Notes: a model not told the origin generated them from the letters alone. A DNA stretch of 64,000 bases from Clostridia bacterium (GCA_017521565.1 JAFXCE010000031.1:1-64000), one strand, 5' to 3'; shown: positions 35,271 through 44,324, counted from the stretch's first letter. Made by a program: numbers and translations.

Positions 35271-36236
35271 ATGAAGAAGCTTCTTGCTCTCGTCGTCGCG
35301 CTCGTTCTGGTTATGAGCCTGGCGACCGTCGCGTCCGCGGCCGAGTATCCGACCAAGGGCATCTCCGTCATCTGCCCCTGGGGCGCTGGCGGCGGCACTG
35401 ACGCCTGCCTGCGTGCGTTCTGCCTGGCTCTTGAAAAGCAGCTGGGTCAGACCCTGACCGTTGACAACCTCACCGGCGCCGGCGGCGTTATCGGCCACGA
35501 GGCCATCGCTGATGCTGATCCGGACGGCTACACTCTGGGCATGGTGACCTTCGAGCTCTCCGCCTACCTGGCTCAGGAGATGTCCGATTACACCTATGAA
35601 AACTACATCCCGCTGTGCCGCGTCAACACCGACGCCGCTGCCATCACCGTCAACAGCGAGTGGGCTGCTGCCAATGGCATCACCGACGTTGCCACCTTCG
35701 TTGAGTATGCGAAGGCTCATCCGGGCGAGGTCATGATGGGCGGTTCCTCTTCCGGTTCTGTCTGGCACATCGCCGGCGGCTACCTGATGAACGCGACCGG
35801 CATCGACCTGAAGATGATCACCTACGCCAACGGCGCTGCTGACGCTGTTAAGGCCGCTGCCCAGGGCGAAATCCAGGGCGTGACCGTCTCCCTCGCTGAG
35901 GCCAAGGCTTTCATCGGCAACGGCCTGACCGTTCTGGGCGTTATGGACACCGCTCGCAACACTGCGTTCCCGGATGTCCCGACCTGCCAGGAGCAGGGCT
36001 TTGACGTCGTCTACGCTACCCAGCGTGGTCTGGCTCTGCCGCTGGGCGTCGACGCCGAGATCGTTGCCAAGCTCGAGGCTGCCTGTGCCGCCGCGATCGA
36101 GGATGCTGATTTCGTCACCTTCATGAACAACAATGGCCAGGCCATCTCCTGGCAGACCGCTGAGGAGTACAAGGCGTACCTCGCGCAGTCTGCTCTGGAT
36201 GTTCCGGAAGCCATGAAGGCTGTCGACCTGCTGTAA
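35271..36236 (+). CDS. tctC: Tripartite tricarboxylate transporter binding protein TctC
   Basis: A 321-residue secreted binding protein of the Bug/TctC family. The signal peptide is about 1-23 (MKKLLALVVALVLVMSLA, cleaved at ASA-AEYP). Family motifs: ISVICPWGAGGGTD (about 30-43), NLTGAGGVIGHEAIA, DGYTLGMV, and the loop GGSSSGSVWHIAGG that contacts a carboxylate ligand. There is no lipobox Cys. It delivers a tri- or dicarboxylate to TctAB for Na+- or H+-driven uptake. GAGGAGG precedes the ATG. A strong hairpin follows its stop, so it is probably made in excess over TctAB. Confidence 0.93.
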   Translation: MKKLLALVVALVLVMSLATVASAAEYPTKGISVICPWGAGGGTDACLRAFCLALEKQLGQTLTVDNLTGAGGVIGHEAIADADPDGYTLGMVTFELSAYLAQEMSDYTYENYIPLCRVNTDAAAITVNSEWAAANGITDVATFVEYAKAHPGEVMMGGSSSGSVWHIAGGYLMNATGIDLKMITYANGAADAVKAAAQGEIQGVTVSLAEAKAFIGNGLTVLGVMDTARNTAFPDVPTCQEQGFDVVYATQRGLALPLGVDAEIVAKLEAACAAAIEDADFVTFMNNNGQAISWQTAEEYKAYLAQSALDVPEAMKAVDLL

Positions 36237-36247
36237 TTCGATACATA

Positions 36248-36280
36248 AGATGGGCAGGCATTTGCCTGCCCATCTTTTTT
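36248..36280 (+). terminator. Intra-operon terminator between tctC and tctB
   Basis: AGATGGGCAGGCA (36248-36260) pairs with TGCCTGCCCATCT (36263-36275), then TTTTT. No second promoter is obvious before tctB, so it is likely a partial terminator. Confidence 0.85.
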
Positions 36281-36329
36281 CTTCATTCGCAAATCATACT
36301 GATTTGATTTACGCAAGGATGTGATTCAC

Positions 36330-36857
36330 ATGAAAAAGACTCAGACTAAGGCTTTTGCGAATCTTGTCGCCGCAATCATTCTTCTGGTTTTTGAAATCTG
36401 GGCTTATGTTCAGACCCTCGGCTTCAAGATCGTTAAGAAGGCTGCCGTTCAGCCGGCCACCTTCCCGCAGATCATGTGCATCGGCATGATGGTCTTTACC
36501 GTCATCCTGATTATCCAGTCTCTTCTCAAGCTGAAGAACATGAAGGAAGATGATCCTCTGGCAGAACCGGCTGCGAGCATCAACATCTTCAAGAACAAGG
36601 GCGTTCAGGCTGCCGCATTCGTTATCGTGCTGTGCATCGCCTATGCTGCCCTTTTTGAGGTGCTGGGCTATGTGCTCGTTTCTGCTGTCGTCGCCGCAAT
36701 CATCATGATCCTCATCGGCAAGCGCGACGCGAAGCAGATCGCGCTCGTTTCCGTGCTCGTTCCGCTGGCCATGTGGCTGGTGTTCTACAAGCTCCTCACC
36801 GTCAATATCCCGATGGGCGTGCTGCAGCCGCTGCGCAACCTCATCGACATGATTTAA
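36330..36857 (+). CDS. tctB: Tripartite tricarboxylate transporter small subunit TctB
   Basis: A 175-residue membrane protein with four predicted segments (FANLVAAIILLVFEIWAY; FPQIMCIGMMVFTVILI; AAAFVIVLCIAYAALFEVLGYVLV in parts; ALVSVLVPLAMWLVFY). Size and topology are those of TctB, the small, poorly conserved subunit. It is identified mainly by position between tctC and tctA. AAGGA lies about 10 nt before the ATG at 36330; a GTG at 36321 is the alternative. Confidence 0.88.
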   Translation: MKKTQTKAFANLVAAIILLVFEIWAYVQTLGFKIVKKAAVQPATFPQIMCIGMMVFTVILIIQSLLKLKNMKEDDPLAEPAASINIFKNKGVQAAAFVIVLCIAYAALFEVLGYVLVSAVVAAIIMILIGKRDAKQIALVSVLVPLAMWLVFYKLLTVNIPMGVLQPLRNLIDMI

Positions 36858-36873
36858 GAAAGGAGGCGCTTGT

Positions 36874-38412
36874 ATGAATTGGGGTTTGCTTTTTGAAAGC
36901 TACGGCGCTGTATTCTTTAATCCGCAGGTGCTTCTGATGACGCTGATTGGTGCAACCGGCGGCGTTCTCCTCGGCGCAATTCCGGGCATGACCGCGACCA
37001 TGGGCGTCGCGCTCCTCATTCCCTTCTCCTTCGGTATGGATCTGATTCCGTCCATCGGCCTGCTGCTGGGCATCTACTGCGGCGGCATGTACGGCGGCTC
37101 CATCTCTGCCATCCTCATCCACGCTCCGGGTACTCCGGCTGCTGCCGCCACGCTGCTGGACGGCTATCCGATGTGCCAGAAGGGCCAGGCTGGTCGTGCG
37201 CTGTCCATTGCGATGTTCTCCTCCTTCTGCGGCGGCGTCATCGGTGCGCTGATCATGACCTTCCTCTCCCCGCTCGTCGCGGACGTTGCGATGGAGTTCA
37301 CCTCCGCCGAGATGCTGATGCTGGCCGTCTTTGGCCTCTCTGTCATCGTCGCCATCTCCGGCCAGTCCATTTCCAAGGGCCTCATCTCCGCCTTCTTCGG
37401 CATGCTGCTGTGCACCATCGGCATGGACCCGACCTACAGCGCTAAGCGCTACACCTTCGGTGTGAAGCCGCTGTATTCCGGTCTGGCGTTCATCCCGGTT
37501 CTGATCGGTCTGTTCGCGGTTGCCGAAATCATCGCCGGCGTTGAGCGCATCATCAACGGCGAGGAGAAGCAGGAAACCTCCAACGAAAAGATTAAGGAAG
37601 TTCTGCCGGATCTCAAGACGATCATGCAGATCTGGCCGCAGATCATCTCCGGCGGTATCATCGGCACTTTCATCGGCGCCATCCCGGGTGCCGGCGGCGA
37701 CATCGCCGTGTTCGTCTCCTACGGCTTCAACAAGAGCTTCAGCAAGTACCCGGAGAAGTGGGGCACCGGTATCCCGCAGGGTGTCGCTTCCACCGAATCT
37801 GCCAACAACGGCTGCTCCGGCGGCGCGATGATCCCGCTGCTGTCCTTGGGCGTTCCGGGCGATGCGGTTACCGCCATCATCCTCGGTGCGTTCATCATGA
37901 AGGGCATCCAGCCCGGTCCGACGATGTACTTCGACAAGCTGGACACCGTCTACTGCGTCTTTGCCGCTCTGATGCTGGCGAACCTCGCCATGCTGATCGT
38001 CGGCTGCGCTGGCGTCCGCTTCTTTGCGAAGATCGTCTCGGTTGAGAAGAAGATCCTCTATCCGATCATCCTCGTCATCTCCCTGCTCGGTGCGTTCTCC
38101 ATCAACAAGAACGTCTTCGACGTGGGCGTGTGCGTGGTCTTCGGTATCATCGGCTGGCTGATGAACAAGTATGAGTTCCCGCTCAGCCCGATCCTGCTGG
38201 CCCTGATCCTTGGACCGATGTGCGAGCAGAACTTCGTGCGCTTCATGGACCTCAACGGCGGCAACTTCATGGCCATCACCGGCCATCCGATCGCCATCGG
38301 TTTCTTCGTTATCGCCGTGGGCACGGTTCTCTTCTCCATCTACAACCAGCAGAAGATCAACAAGCGTGAAGCTGCTGCCAAGGCTGCTGCGAAGGCCGCT
38401 GAAGGCAAGTAA
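36874..38412 (+). CDS. tctA: Tripartite tricarboxylate transporter large subunit TctA
   Basis: A 512-residue membrane protein, standard TctA length, with about twelve hydrophobic segments. Signature motifs: GVLLGAIPGMTATMGVALLIPF near residue 30 (core GAIPGMTATMG), YCGGMYGGSISAILIHAPGTP near 70-90, and a second repeat GTFIGAIPGAGGDIAVFVSY near 265-285 with ESANNGCSGGAMIPLL. The two GAIPG repeats are an internal duplication typical of the family. AAAGGAGG precedes the ATG. The last operon gene; a terminator follows. A broken second copy lies at 34163-34909. Confidence 0.95.
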   Translation: MNWGLLFESYGAVFFNPQVLLMTLIGATGGVLLGAIPGMTATMGVALLIPFSFGMDLIPSIGLLLGIYCGGMYGGSISAILIHAPGTPAAAATLLDGYPMCQKGQAGRALSIAMFSSFCGGVIGALIMTFLSPLVADVAMEFTSAEMLMLAVFGLSVIVAISGQSISKGLISAFFGMLLCTIGMDPTYSAKRYTFGVKPLYSGLAFIPVLIGLFAVAEIIAGVERIINGEEKQETSNEKIKEVLPDLKTIMQIWPQIISGGIIGTFIGAIPGAGGDIAVFVSYGFNKSFSKYPEKWGTGIPQGVASTESANNGCSGGAMIPLLSLGVPGDAVTAIILGAFIMKGIQPGPTMYFDKLDTVYCVFAALMLANLAMLIVGCAGVRFFAKIVSVEKKILYPIILVISLLGAFSINKNVFDVGVCVVFGIIGWLMNKYEFPLSPILLALILGPMCEQNFVRFMDLNGGNFMAITGHPIAIGFFVIAVGTVLFSIYNQQKINKREAAAKAAAKAAEGK

Positions 38413-38426
38413 TCTTTCTGTAAAGC

Positions 38427-38463
38427 AAAAAGAAGATGTTCCAAATGGGACATCTTCTTTTTT
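38427..38463. terminator. Terminator between tctA and the amino-acid binding protein
   Basis: An AAAAAGAAGATG-type arm pairs with CATCTTCTTTTT around AAAT. Flanking A and T runs allow both directions. Confidence 0.85.
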
Positions 38464-38587
38464 CGTCCTGCGGTTGGCAGAGTGTTCTCTTATACACCGT
38501 GGCAATTCAAGAATACATCGACAAGAATCACACGTTTTCGGGCAAAAGAAAAGGGCCGGATATCCGACCCTCTTGCTTTGCTTGGAA

Positions 38588-39355
38588 TTACTTCGCGAGC
38601 AGGATCTCGTCGACCCACTTCTGATACAGACCCTCGGCGTTGATCTGATCGATCAGCTCCTGAATCTTCGCGGTCAGCGCTTCCTCGCCCTTGACGCTGG
38701 CGATGTAGTTTCCGCCCTCGAAATCAAAGGCAAACTCCGCGATCTCCAGATCGTCATTCTCAGCCAGAATGCTGTCATACACGGTCTTCGGAACCGCCAG
38801 CGCGTCCACGCGGCCATTCTTGACCATGTTCACGCCGTCCGGAATCTTGGTGATCAGCTCCAGCGTCGCGCCGGTGAGCTGCTCTTCAACCATGATCTGC
38901 TGGTTGGTGCCGTTCTGCGCGGCAACGGTCTTGCCGTTGAACGCCTCAGCAGAGTTATAGCCCGCGCCAGCGCCCTTCTTGACCAGCAGGCCCTGATCGC
39001 CCTCGTTCCAGTAGATACCGGTGAGGTCCATCGCGTTGGTGCGCTCCTCGTCATAGGTCAGGCCCGCAACAACCATGTCGACATCGCCCATGGCAACAGC
39101 AGCGAGGCAGGCGTCAAACGCCATCTCCTGCAGCTCAAGCTCAACACCCAGCTGCTCAGCCATCCACTTCGCCATCAGCACGTCAGTACCGGTGACATTG
39201 CCCTCGTCGTCGATGTACTCATACGGCGGCCAGTCCGGGCTGGTCGCAACGACGAGCTTGCCGGCAGCCTGAATATCCGCCAGACGATCCGCCATCGCAA
39301 GAGAGCAGGTCATGATCATCGCAATCGCGAGCATCAGCGCAAAAAGCTTCTTCAT
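38588..39355 (-). CDS. Polar amino-acid ABC transporter binding protein
   Basis: A 255-residue family-3 solute-binding protein. The signal peptide is about 1-22 (MKKLFALMLAIAMIM, cleaved near AMA-DRL); the only Cys (residue 17, IMTC) is not in a good lipobox. Motifs: KLVVATSPDWPPYEYIDDEG (about 33-52) and the ligand-site region GDVDMVVAGLTYDEER (about 88-103). It most likely feeds the permease-ATPase pair at 41928-43354, which lacks its own binding protein. It is divergent from that operon, and both promoters flank a perfect dyad. Confidence 0.92.
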   Translation of the reverse strand: MKKLFALMLAIAMIMTCSLAMADRLADIQAAGKLVVATSPDWPPYEYIDDEGNVTGTDVLMAKWMAEQLGVELELQEMAFDACLAAVAMGDVDMVVAGLTYDEERTNAMDLTGIYWNEGDQGLLVKKGAGAGYNSAEAFNGKTVAAQNGTNQQIMVEEQLTGATLELITKIPDGVNMVKNGRVDALAVPKTVYDSILAENDDLEIAEFAFDFEGGNYIASVKGEEALTAKIQELIDQINAEGLYQKWVDEILLAK

Positions 39356-39419
39356 AAGGAATTACCCCCTATTCAATTATTCATCCTCCGGATATTGCAT
39401 CCAGAAAAACGATAGCGCT

Positions 39420-39448
39420 ATTGTACAACGCCTTTTTGCATATGTCAA
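39420..39448 (-). promoter_or_regulatory. Promoter of the amino-acid binding-protein gene
   Basis: On the minus strand TTGACA (39443-39448), 17 bp, TACAAT (39420-39425). Confidence 0.88.
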
Positions 39449-39457
39449 GGGCGTATA

Positions 39458-39490
39458 CTGCATAAAGTCCGTGAATATTCGTTTATGCAG
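39458..39490. promoter_or_regulatory. Operator-like dyad between divergent promoters
   Basis: A perfect 9-bp inverted repeat, CTGCATAAA (39458-39466) and TTTATGCAG (39482-39490), with a 15-nt spacer holding the palindrome GAATATTC. It sits 10 bp upstream of the binding-protein -35 box and about 40 bp upstream of the other -35 box. Confidence 0.55.
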
Positions 39491-39532
39491 CATTTAATTT
39501 GCTTTTTTCAGCAAAAACTTGACGATAGGATG

Positions 39533-39561
39533 TTGTTTCTTTTCCTTGTCTGTGATAGAAT
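39533..39561 (+). promoter_or_regulatory. Promoter of the aminotransferase operon
   Basis: TTGTTT (39533-39538), 17 bp, TAGAAT (39556-39561), about 60 bp before the ATG. Confidence 0.65.
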
Positions 39562-39619
39562 ATTGGCGCTATATGCCCTGACGCATATGTGCATGAACAA
39601 CCGAAAGGTGTGAATAATT

Positions 39620-40801
39620 ATGCCAGAACTGAGCCGTCGTGTTCAGACATTTACCGATTCCGTTATCCGTCGTATGACCCGCATCAGCGATGAAGTCGGT
39701 GCGATCAATCTTTCTCAGGGGTTCCCGGATTTCCCCCCGCCCAAGGCGATCACAGACCGCCTGCGCGAAGTGGCTGACGAAGGCCCGCATCAGTACCCCA
39801 TCACCTTTGGCGCGGAGAACTTCCGTCAGGCGCTCGCCCTCAAGCAGGGCAAGGCTTACGGCCGTGAGATCGACCCGGAGACGGAGATTCTTATAACCTG
39901 CGGCGGCACCGAGGCGATGATGAGCGCCATGATGACCGTCTGCAATCCTGGCGACAAGGTCATTGTCTTTTCCCCGTTCTATGAGAATTACAGCGCGGAT
40001 GCAATCCTCTCCGGTGCGGATCCGATCTTTGTCCCGCTCATTCCGCCGACGTTTGACTTCGACCGCAATGCGCTTGAGGACGCGTTTAAGCAGCATCCCA
40101 AGGCGATCATCGTCTGCAATCCGTCCAATCCCTGCGGCAAAGTCTTCACCAAGGAGGAACTGCTCTACATCGGCGGTCTCTGCAAGCAGTACGACGCATA
40201 TATGATCACGGACGAAGTGTATGAACACATCGTCTTTGCACCATATCAGCATGTTTATGCCGGTTCTCTGCCGGAGATTGCCGATCACGTGATCTGCTGT
40301 TCCTCTCTCTCTAAGACCTACTCCATCACCGGCTGGCGTCTTGGCTATCTGATTGGCCCTGCTTATGTGATCGAGAACGCGAAAAAGGTTCATGACTTCC
40401 TGACCGTTGGTGCCGCTGCCCCGCTGCAGGAGGCCGCCGTCGTCGGCCTTGAATTCCCGCAGAGCTACTATGAGGAAGTCACGGAGCTTTACACGAAGAA
40501 ACGCCAGATATTCCTGGATGGACTGGATCAAATCGGCCTCAAGCACACGGTGCCGCAGGGCAGCTATTTCGTGATGGTGGACATCAGCGACTTCCAGAAG
40601 GAAGGCATGCGCTTTCACGGCAAGAGCGACATGGAATTCTGTGAATGGATGATCCGCAATGTCGGCGTCGCCGCCGTACCGGGTTCCAGCTTCTTCCGTG
40701 AGGACGTCAACCATCTGATCCGCCTGCACTTCGCCCGCAGCGAAGAAACCCTCTATGAAGCGCTTGATCGCCTCGCTAAAATACCGGAGCTGCTGAAATA
40801 A
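39620..40801 (+). CDS. PLP-dependent aminotransferase (class I/II)
   Basis: A 393-residue fold-type I aminotransferase of the aspartate/kynurenine-aminotransferase-like group. Motifs: INLSQGFPDFPPPKAI at the N-terminus, GGTEAMMSAM (about 95-104), NPSNPCGKVFT (about 170-180), the PLP-lysine region SSLSKTYSITGWRLGY (about 230-245), and RLHFARSEETL at the end. The amino donor is not determinable. It is first in an operon with an iron alcohol dehydrogenase and an amino-acid ABC importer, which suggests it acts on an imported amino acid. Its stop overlaps the next start (TAATG). Confidence 0.92.
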   Translation: MPELSRRVQTFTDSVIRRMTRISDEVGAINLSQGFPDFPPPKAITDRLREVADEGPHQYPITFGAENFRQALALKQGKAYGREIDPETEILITCGGTEAMMSAMMTVCNPGDKVIVFSPFYENYSADAILSGADPIFVPLIPPTFDFDRNALEDAFKQHPKAIIVCNPSNPCGKVFTKEELLYIGGLCKQYDAYMITDEVYEHIVFAPYQHVYAGSLPEIADHVICCSSLSKTYSITGWRLGYLIGPAYVIENAKKVHDFLTVGAAAPLQEAAVVGLEFPQSYYEEVTELYTKKRQIFLDGLDQIGLKHTVPQGSYFVMVDISDFQKEGMRFHGKSDMEFCEWMIRNVGVAAVPGSSFFREDVNHLIRLHFARSEETLYEALDRLAKIPELLK

Positions 40802-41889
40802 TGTATACATCCGAACTCATTACGCTGCCGCGTTTCTGCTTTGGCCGCGGTATCTATGCCCGCTTTCCGGAATACTGCTGCAAGCTGGGCGCACGCTTCG
40901 TTGTGGTTGGCGGTGTCACAGCCATGGAAAAGGGACTTCCTTCCCTTCGCACCGCTTTGGAAGGAAGCGAACTGACCATGCTGGCCGCCCTACCCTTCGG
41001 CGGAGCCTGCACGCAGGCGGCGATGGATCGCCTTAGCACAGAAATCGCAGCGATGCATCCGGATTTCATCGTTGGTATGGGCGGCGGAAAGGCCATTGAC
41101 ACGGCCAAAGGCGTGGCCAACCAACTCGGAATTCCGCTGGTCAGCCTGCCGACACTGGTATCCAACTGCGCGCCCATCACGGCGCTGTCCGTCGTCTATC
41201 GCGAGGATGGTCCGTTTGATCGCTTTCTCTTCTTTGATGCGCCGCCTGCGCTGACGATGGTCGATCTGAATCTCGCAGCCAATGCACCGGCGAAGTACTT
41301 CCGGGCCGGCATGGGCGACACGCTGGCTAAACATCTGGAAAGTACTTTCTCTGCAAGAAACGATGTATTGGGCGGCAGCATGGATCACATGTCTGCCATC
41401 GGCCTTGCGCTCTCCTCAACCTGTTATGGTCCCATTCTGCAGTATGGCAGACAAGCGCTTGACGAAGTTCTGCGCCACGAGTCCGGCCCTGCGATGGAGA
41501 TCTGCGCGCGCAGCATCATTGTTTCCGCCGGGCTGGTTTCGCTGATGGCCAACGACGACTATAATTGTGCGCTGGCGCATGCGACATGCTATGGCCTGCA
41601 GCTCTTTGAGCATGTGGAAGCCAATTGCCTGCACGGCGATCTGGTCGCCTATGGCGCGCTTGTTCAGCTGATGCTCGATGGCCAGGAGGCAAAGGCCAAG
41701 GAGCTGCAGCGCTTCCTGCGGACGCTTGGAACGCCGGTAACCCTGCGTGATATGGACGTTCCGCTTGAGCGCACCAAACTTGATGCTGCGCTCATTGAGG
41801 CCGCGACAGGCCCTGACATGGCCCATATCCCCTATCCCATCACGCCAGATATGGTTTTTGATGCCATGACGCGCGTAGAATCCCTGTAA
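40801..41889 (+). CDS. Iron-containing alcohol dehydrogenase (GldA-like)
   Basis: A 362-residue oxidoreductase of the glycerol-dehydrogenase-like iron/zinc ADH family. The nucleotide-binding region includes GMGGGKAIDTAKGVA (about 93-107) and SLPTLVSNCAPITALSV. Probable metal ligands are Asp in AGMGDTLAKHLE (about 170), His in ALAHATCYGL (about 257) and His in CLHGDLVAYG (about 280). Substrate is unknown. Translational coupling to the aminotransferase makes reduction of the 2-oxo acid product, or of a derived aldehyde, a reasonable inference. Confidence 0.88.
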   Translation: MYTSELITLPRFCFGRGIYARFPEYCCKLGARFVVVGGVTAMEKGLPSLRTALEGSELTMLAALPFGGACTQAAMDRLSTEIAAMHPDFIVGMGGGKAIDTAKGVANQLGIPLVSLPTLVSNCAPITALSVVYREDGPFDRFLFFDAPPALTMVDLNLAANAPAKYFRAGMGDTLAKHLESTFSARNDVLGGSMDHMSAIGLALSSTCYGPILQYGRQALDEVLRHESGPAMEICARSIIVSAGLVSLMANDDYNCALAHATCYGLQLFEHVEANCLHGDLVAYGALVQLMLDGQEAKAKELQRFLRTLGTPVTLRDMDVPLERTKLDAALIEAATGPDMAHIPYPITPDMVFDAMTRVESL

Positions 41890-41927
41890 CCCTTTCATTC
41901 CCGTCATCCCATAAAGGAGGAAACACC

Positions 41928-42593
41928 TTGCTCGCCAATATCGAAAGGCTGCTTGTCAAGTACGGCATGAACTTCGTCAATGGTCTGGGCACGACGCTCC
42001 TGCTGGCGCTCGTCTCCGTGGCCGTCGGCTGCCTGATCGGCGCTTTTGTCGCGATCATGCGTCTGTCCAAGTCGAAGATTCTCAACGGCATCGCTGCCGT
42101 CTATACCGAAGTCATCCGCGATACCCCGCTGCTGCTGCAGCTGTATTTCTTCTACTTCCTGCTGCCGGACATGATGCCGGCGCTCAAACTCTCCAAGTTT
42201 ACCTGCATTGCCGTCGCGCTGATCATCAACTCCGGCGCATATATGTCCGAGATCTTCCGTTCCGGCATTCAGTCCATCGACCGCGGCCAGACGGAAGCAG
42301 CCCGCTCTCTGGGCCTTTCCTCCAGCCAGACCATGATGCGCATCATCCTGCCGCAGGCGTTTAAAAACGTTCTTCCGGCAATGTGCAACGAGTTTGTCGC
42401 CATCACCAAGGAGACCTCTCTGGCCTCTACCTTCTATGTCGGCGACCTGATGACCCAGTATCAGACGATCTCCGGCAAAACCTATCTGGTGCTTGAGCCG
42501 CTGATCATCATCGGCATCATCTATTTCGTGCTGACATTCACGATGAGCAAGCTGGTCGCGGTTCTGGAAAAGAAGCTCAAGGAGGGAGACTGA
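41928..42593 (+). CDS. Polar amino-acid ABC transporter permease
   Basis: A 221-residue permease of the HisMQ family with about five hydrophobic segments. The N-terminal [27 protein letters not shown] and [20 protein letters not shown] are typical (cores [27 protein letters not shown]), and the ATPase-coupling EAA loop is [19 protein letters not shown] (about 125-143). Translation begins at TTG (41928), supported by AAAGGAGG 7 nt upstream. The next gene encodes its ATPase. Confidence 0.92.
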   Translation: MLANIERLLVKYGMNFVNGLGTTLLLALVSVAVGCLIGAFVAIMRLSKSKILNGIAAVYTEVIRDTPLLLQLYFFYFLLPDMMPALKLSKFTCIAVALIINSGAYMSEIFRSGIQSIDRGQTEAARSLGLSSSQTMMRIILPQAFKNVLPAMCNEFVAITKETSLASTFYVGDLMTQYQTISGKTYLVLEPLIIIGIIYFVLTFTMSKLVAVLEKKLKEGD

Positions 42594-42595
42594 TC

Positions 42596-43354
42596 ATGAG
42601 ACAGGACTTTGATTACAGGAATGCCCCTGAACTGATCCGCGTCGAGAACCTGCATAAGGATTTCGGCTCGCTCAAGGTTCTCTCCGGCATCACCGAAACC
42701 ATCCACAAAGGCGAGGTCGTTTCCCTGATCGGCGCATCTGGTTCCGGCAAGTCGACCTTCCTGCGCTGCCTCAATCGTCTTGAAGAGCCGACCAGCGGTC
42801 ACATCTGGTTTGACGGCGTGGATATCGCTGACAAAAAGCTGAACATCGACAAGCACCGCCAGAAGATGGGCATGGTCTTCCAGCATTTCAATATCTTCCC
42901 GCACATGTCCGTCATTGACAACATCACCCTCGCTCCGGTTCTGCTGGGCAAAATGAGCAGGGATGAGGCCATTGCAAAGGCGGAAGCACTGCTGGAGCGC
43001 GTCGGTCTTTCCGATAAGCGGGACAACAAGCCTTCCCGTCTTTCCGGCGGTCAGAAGCAGCGTCTGGCCATCGTGCGTGCGCTGGCGATGGAACCGGAAG
43101 TCATGCTCTTTGACGAGCCCACTTCCGCGCTTGACCCGGAAATGGTCGGTGAGGTGCTCGAGGTCATCAAGGATCTGGCCCGCAACAACATGACCTGCGT
43201 CATTGTCACCCATGAGATGGGCTTTGCACGTGAGGTTTGCAACCGCGTGCTGTTCATGGATGGCGGCGTGATCTGCGAGCAGGGCCACCCGCATGACCTG
43301 TTTGATCATCCGCAGCATCCGCGCACAAAGGACTTCCTGAGCAAGGTGCTATGA
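42596..43354 (+). CDS. Polar amino-acid ABC transporter ATP-binding protein
   Basis: A 252-residue GlnQ/HisP-type ATPase. Walker A is GASGSGKST (about 46-54), the Q-loop is in [14 protein letters not shown], the signature LSGGQKQR is near 150, Walker [14 protein letters not shown] near 170-182, and the switch His is in VTHEMGFA. It starts 2 nt after the permease stop with GGAGGGAG upstream. Its own stop overlaps the next start (ATGA). Confidence 0.95.
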   Translation: MRQDFDYRNAPELIRVENLHKDFGSLKVLSGITETIHKGEVVSLIGASGSGKSTFLRCLNRLEEPTSGHIWFDGVDIADKKLNIDKHRQKMGMVFQHFNIFPHMSVIDNITLAPVLLGKMSRDEAIAKAEALLERVGLSDKRDNKPSRLSGGQKQRLAIVRALAMEPEVMLFDEPTSALDPEMVGEVLEVIKDLARNNMTCVIVTHEMGFAREVCNRVLFMDGGVICEQGHPHDLFDHPQHPRTKDFLSKVL

Positions 43355-44274
43355 TTCTTACGCATATCGTCACCGCTGAAGAGGCCGGGATGACACTGCA
43401 GCAGCTGCTGCGCGGGCCAATGGCTCTCTCCGGCCGGCAGACACGAAACGCAAAAGCGCAGGGCGCCGTCACCGTTGACGCGGCGCCCTTTTTTTCCAAC
43501 CAGAAGCTGCGCGAAGGCATGGTTGTGCGCGTTATGCTGGATGGATATGACGCGCCGCAAAAATCATCCGCCGCATTCGAAGCGGCTGCTGTCGAGGTTG
43601 TCTATGAGGACGATGCGCTTCTGTGCGTGTTTAAGCCCCCGCTGCTGCAGTGCCATCCCTCTCCCTCTGCGCCGCGCGGCAGCGATACGCTGGAAAGCCG
43701 CGTACATGCTTATCTGGGTTATCCTGCACATCCCGTACACCGGCTGGACAGCGAGACGACTGGCCTCGTGCTCTTTGCCAAGCTGCCCTACGCCCAGGCA
43801 CATCTGCAGCAGCAGATGCAGCGGGGAACATTTGAAAAGACCTACGAAGCATGGGTATACGGTGTCCCGGAGCCTCAGGAAGGCATGATCGATGCGCCGA
43901 TTGAACGGGAGCACCCCGACAGTTTTACGCGCATCGTCACGCCGGATGGACAGCATGCTGCGAGCCGCTACAGGACGCTTGAACACCTTACGCTTACCGG
44001 AGGGCAGGTTGTCTCACGCATGCAGCTCTCACCCGTAACAGGGCGCACACATCAGCTGCGCGTGCATATGACCCATATCGGCTGCCCTCTGCTGGGCGAT
44101 ACCCGCTACAAGACAGACGCGTCAGATGCGCTTTCCCGCCAGCTCTCGCTCCGCTACCATCAGCTCAGCGCCGTTTCCCTTTCCTTCATCCATCCCATTG
44201 ACGACGGCAGACAAACGATTACTCATCCTGCTGTCTTTGCTTTCATCCCTGATCATATGGATGCTTTCCTCTGA
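43351..44274 (+). CDS. RluA-family RNA pseudouridine synthase
   Basis: A 307-residue pseudouridine synthase of the RluA/RluD family. An N-terminal S4-like region ([20 protein letters not shown]) precedes the catalytic domain, whose motif [15 protein letters not shown] (about 131-145) carries the catalytic Asp. [20 protein letters not shown] near 230 is also conserved. It modifies rRNA or tRNA; the target is unknown. It is coupled to the ABC ATPase gene by a 4-bp overlap, though there is no functional link. A terminator follows. Confidence 0.92.
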   Translation: MILTHIVTAEEAGMTLQQLLRGPMALSGRQTRNAKAQGAVTVDAAPFFSNQKLREGMVVRVMLDGYDAPQKSSAAFEAAAVEVVYEDDALLCVFKPPLLQCHPSPSAPRGSDTLESRVHAYLGYPAHPVHRLDSETTGLVLFAKLPYAQAHLQQQMQRGTFEKTYEAWVYGVPEPQEGMIDAPIEREHPDSFTRIVTPDGQHAASRYRTLEHLTLTGGQVVSRMQLSPVTGRTHQLRVHMTHIGCPLLGDTRYKTDASDALSRQLSLRYHQLSAVSLSFIHPIDDGRQTITHPAVFAFIPDHMDAFL

Positions 44275-44294
44275 CAATATCTCCCAGATCCGCG

Positions 44295-44324
44295 GGCACA
44301 TGCTTTGGCATGTGTCTTTTTCTT
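44295..44324 (+). terminator. Terminator after the RluA gene
   Basis: GGCACATGC (44295-44303) pairs with GCATGTGTC (44308-44316), then TTTTTCTT. Confidence 0.85.

Noticed and set aside
36841..38505. Minus-strand open frame of 554 codons opposite tctA
   Set aside because: It has a very Asp/Glu/His-rich artificial composition, and its counterpart opposite the tctA fragment exists only because the sense strands are alike.
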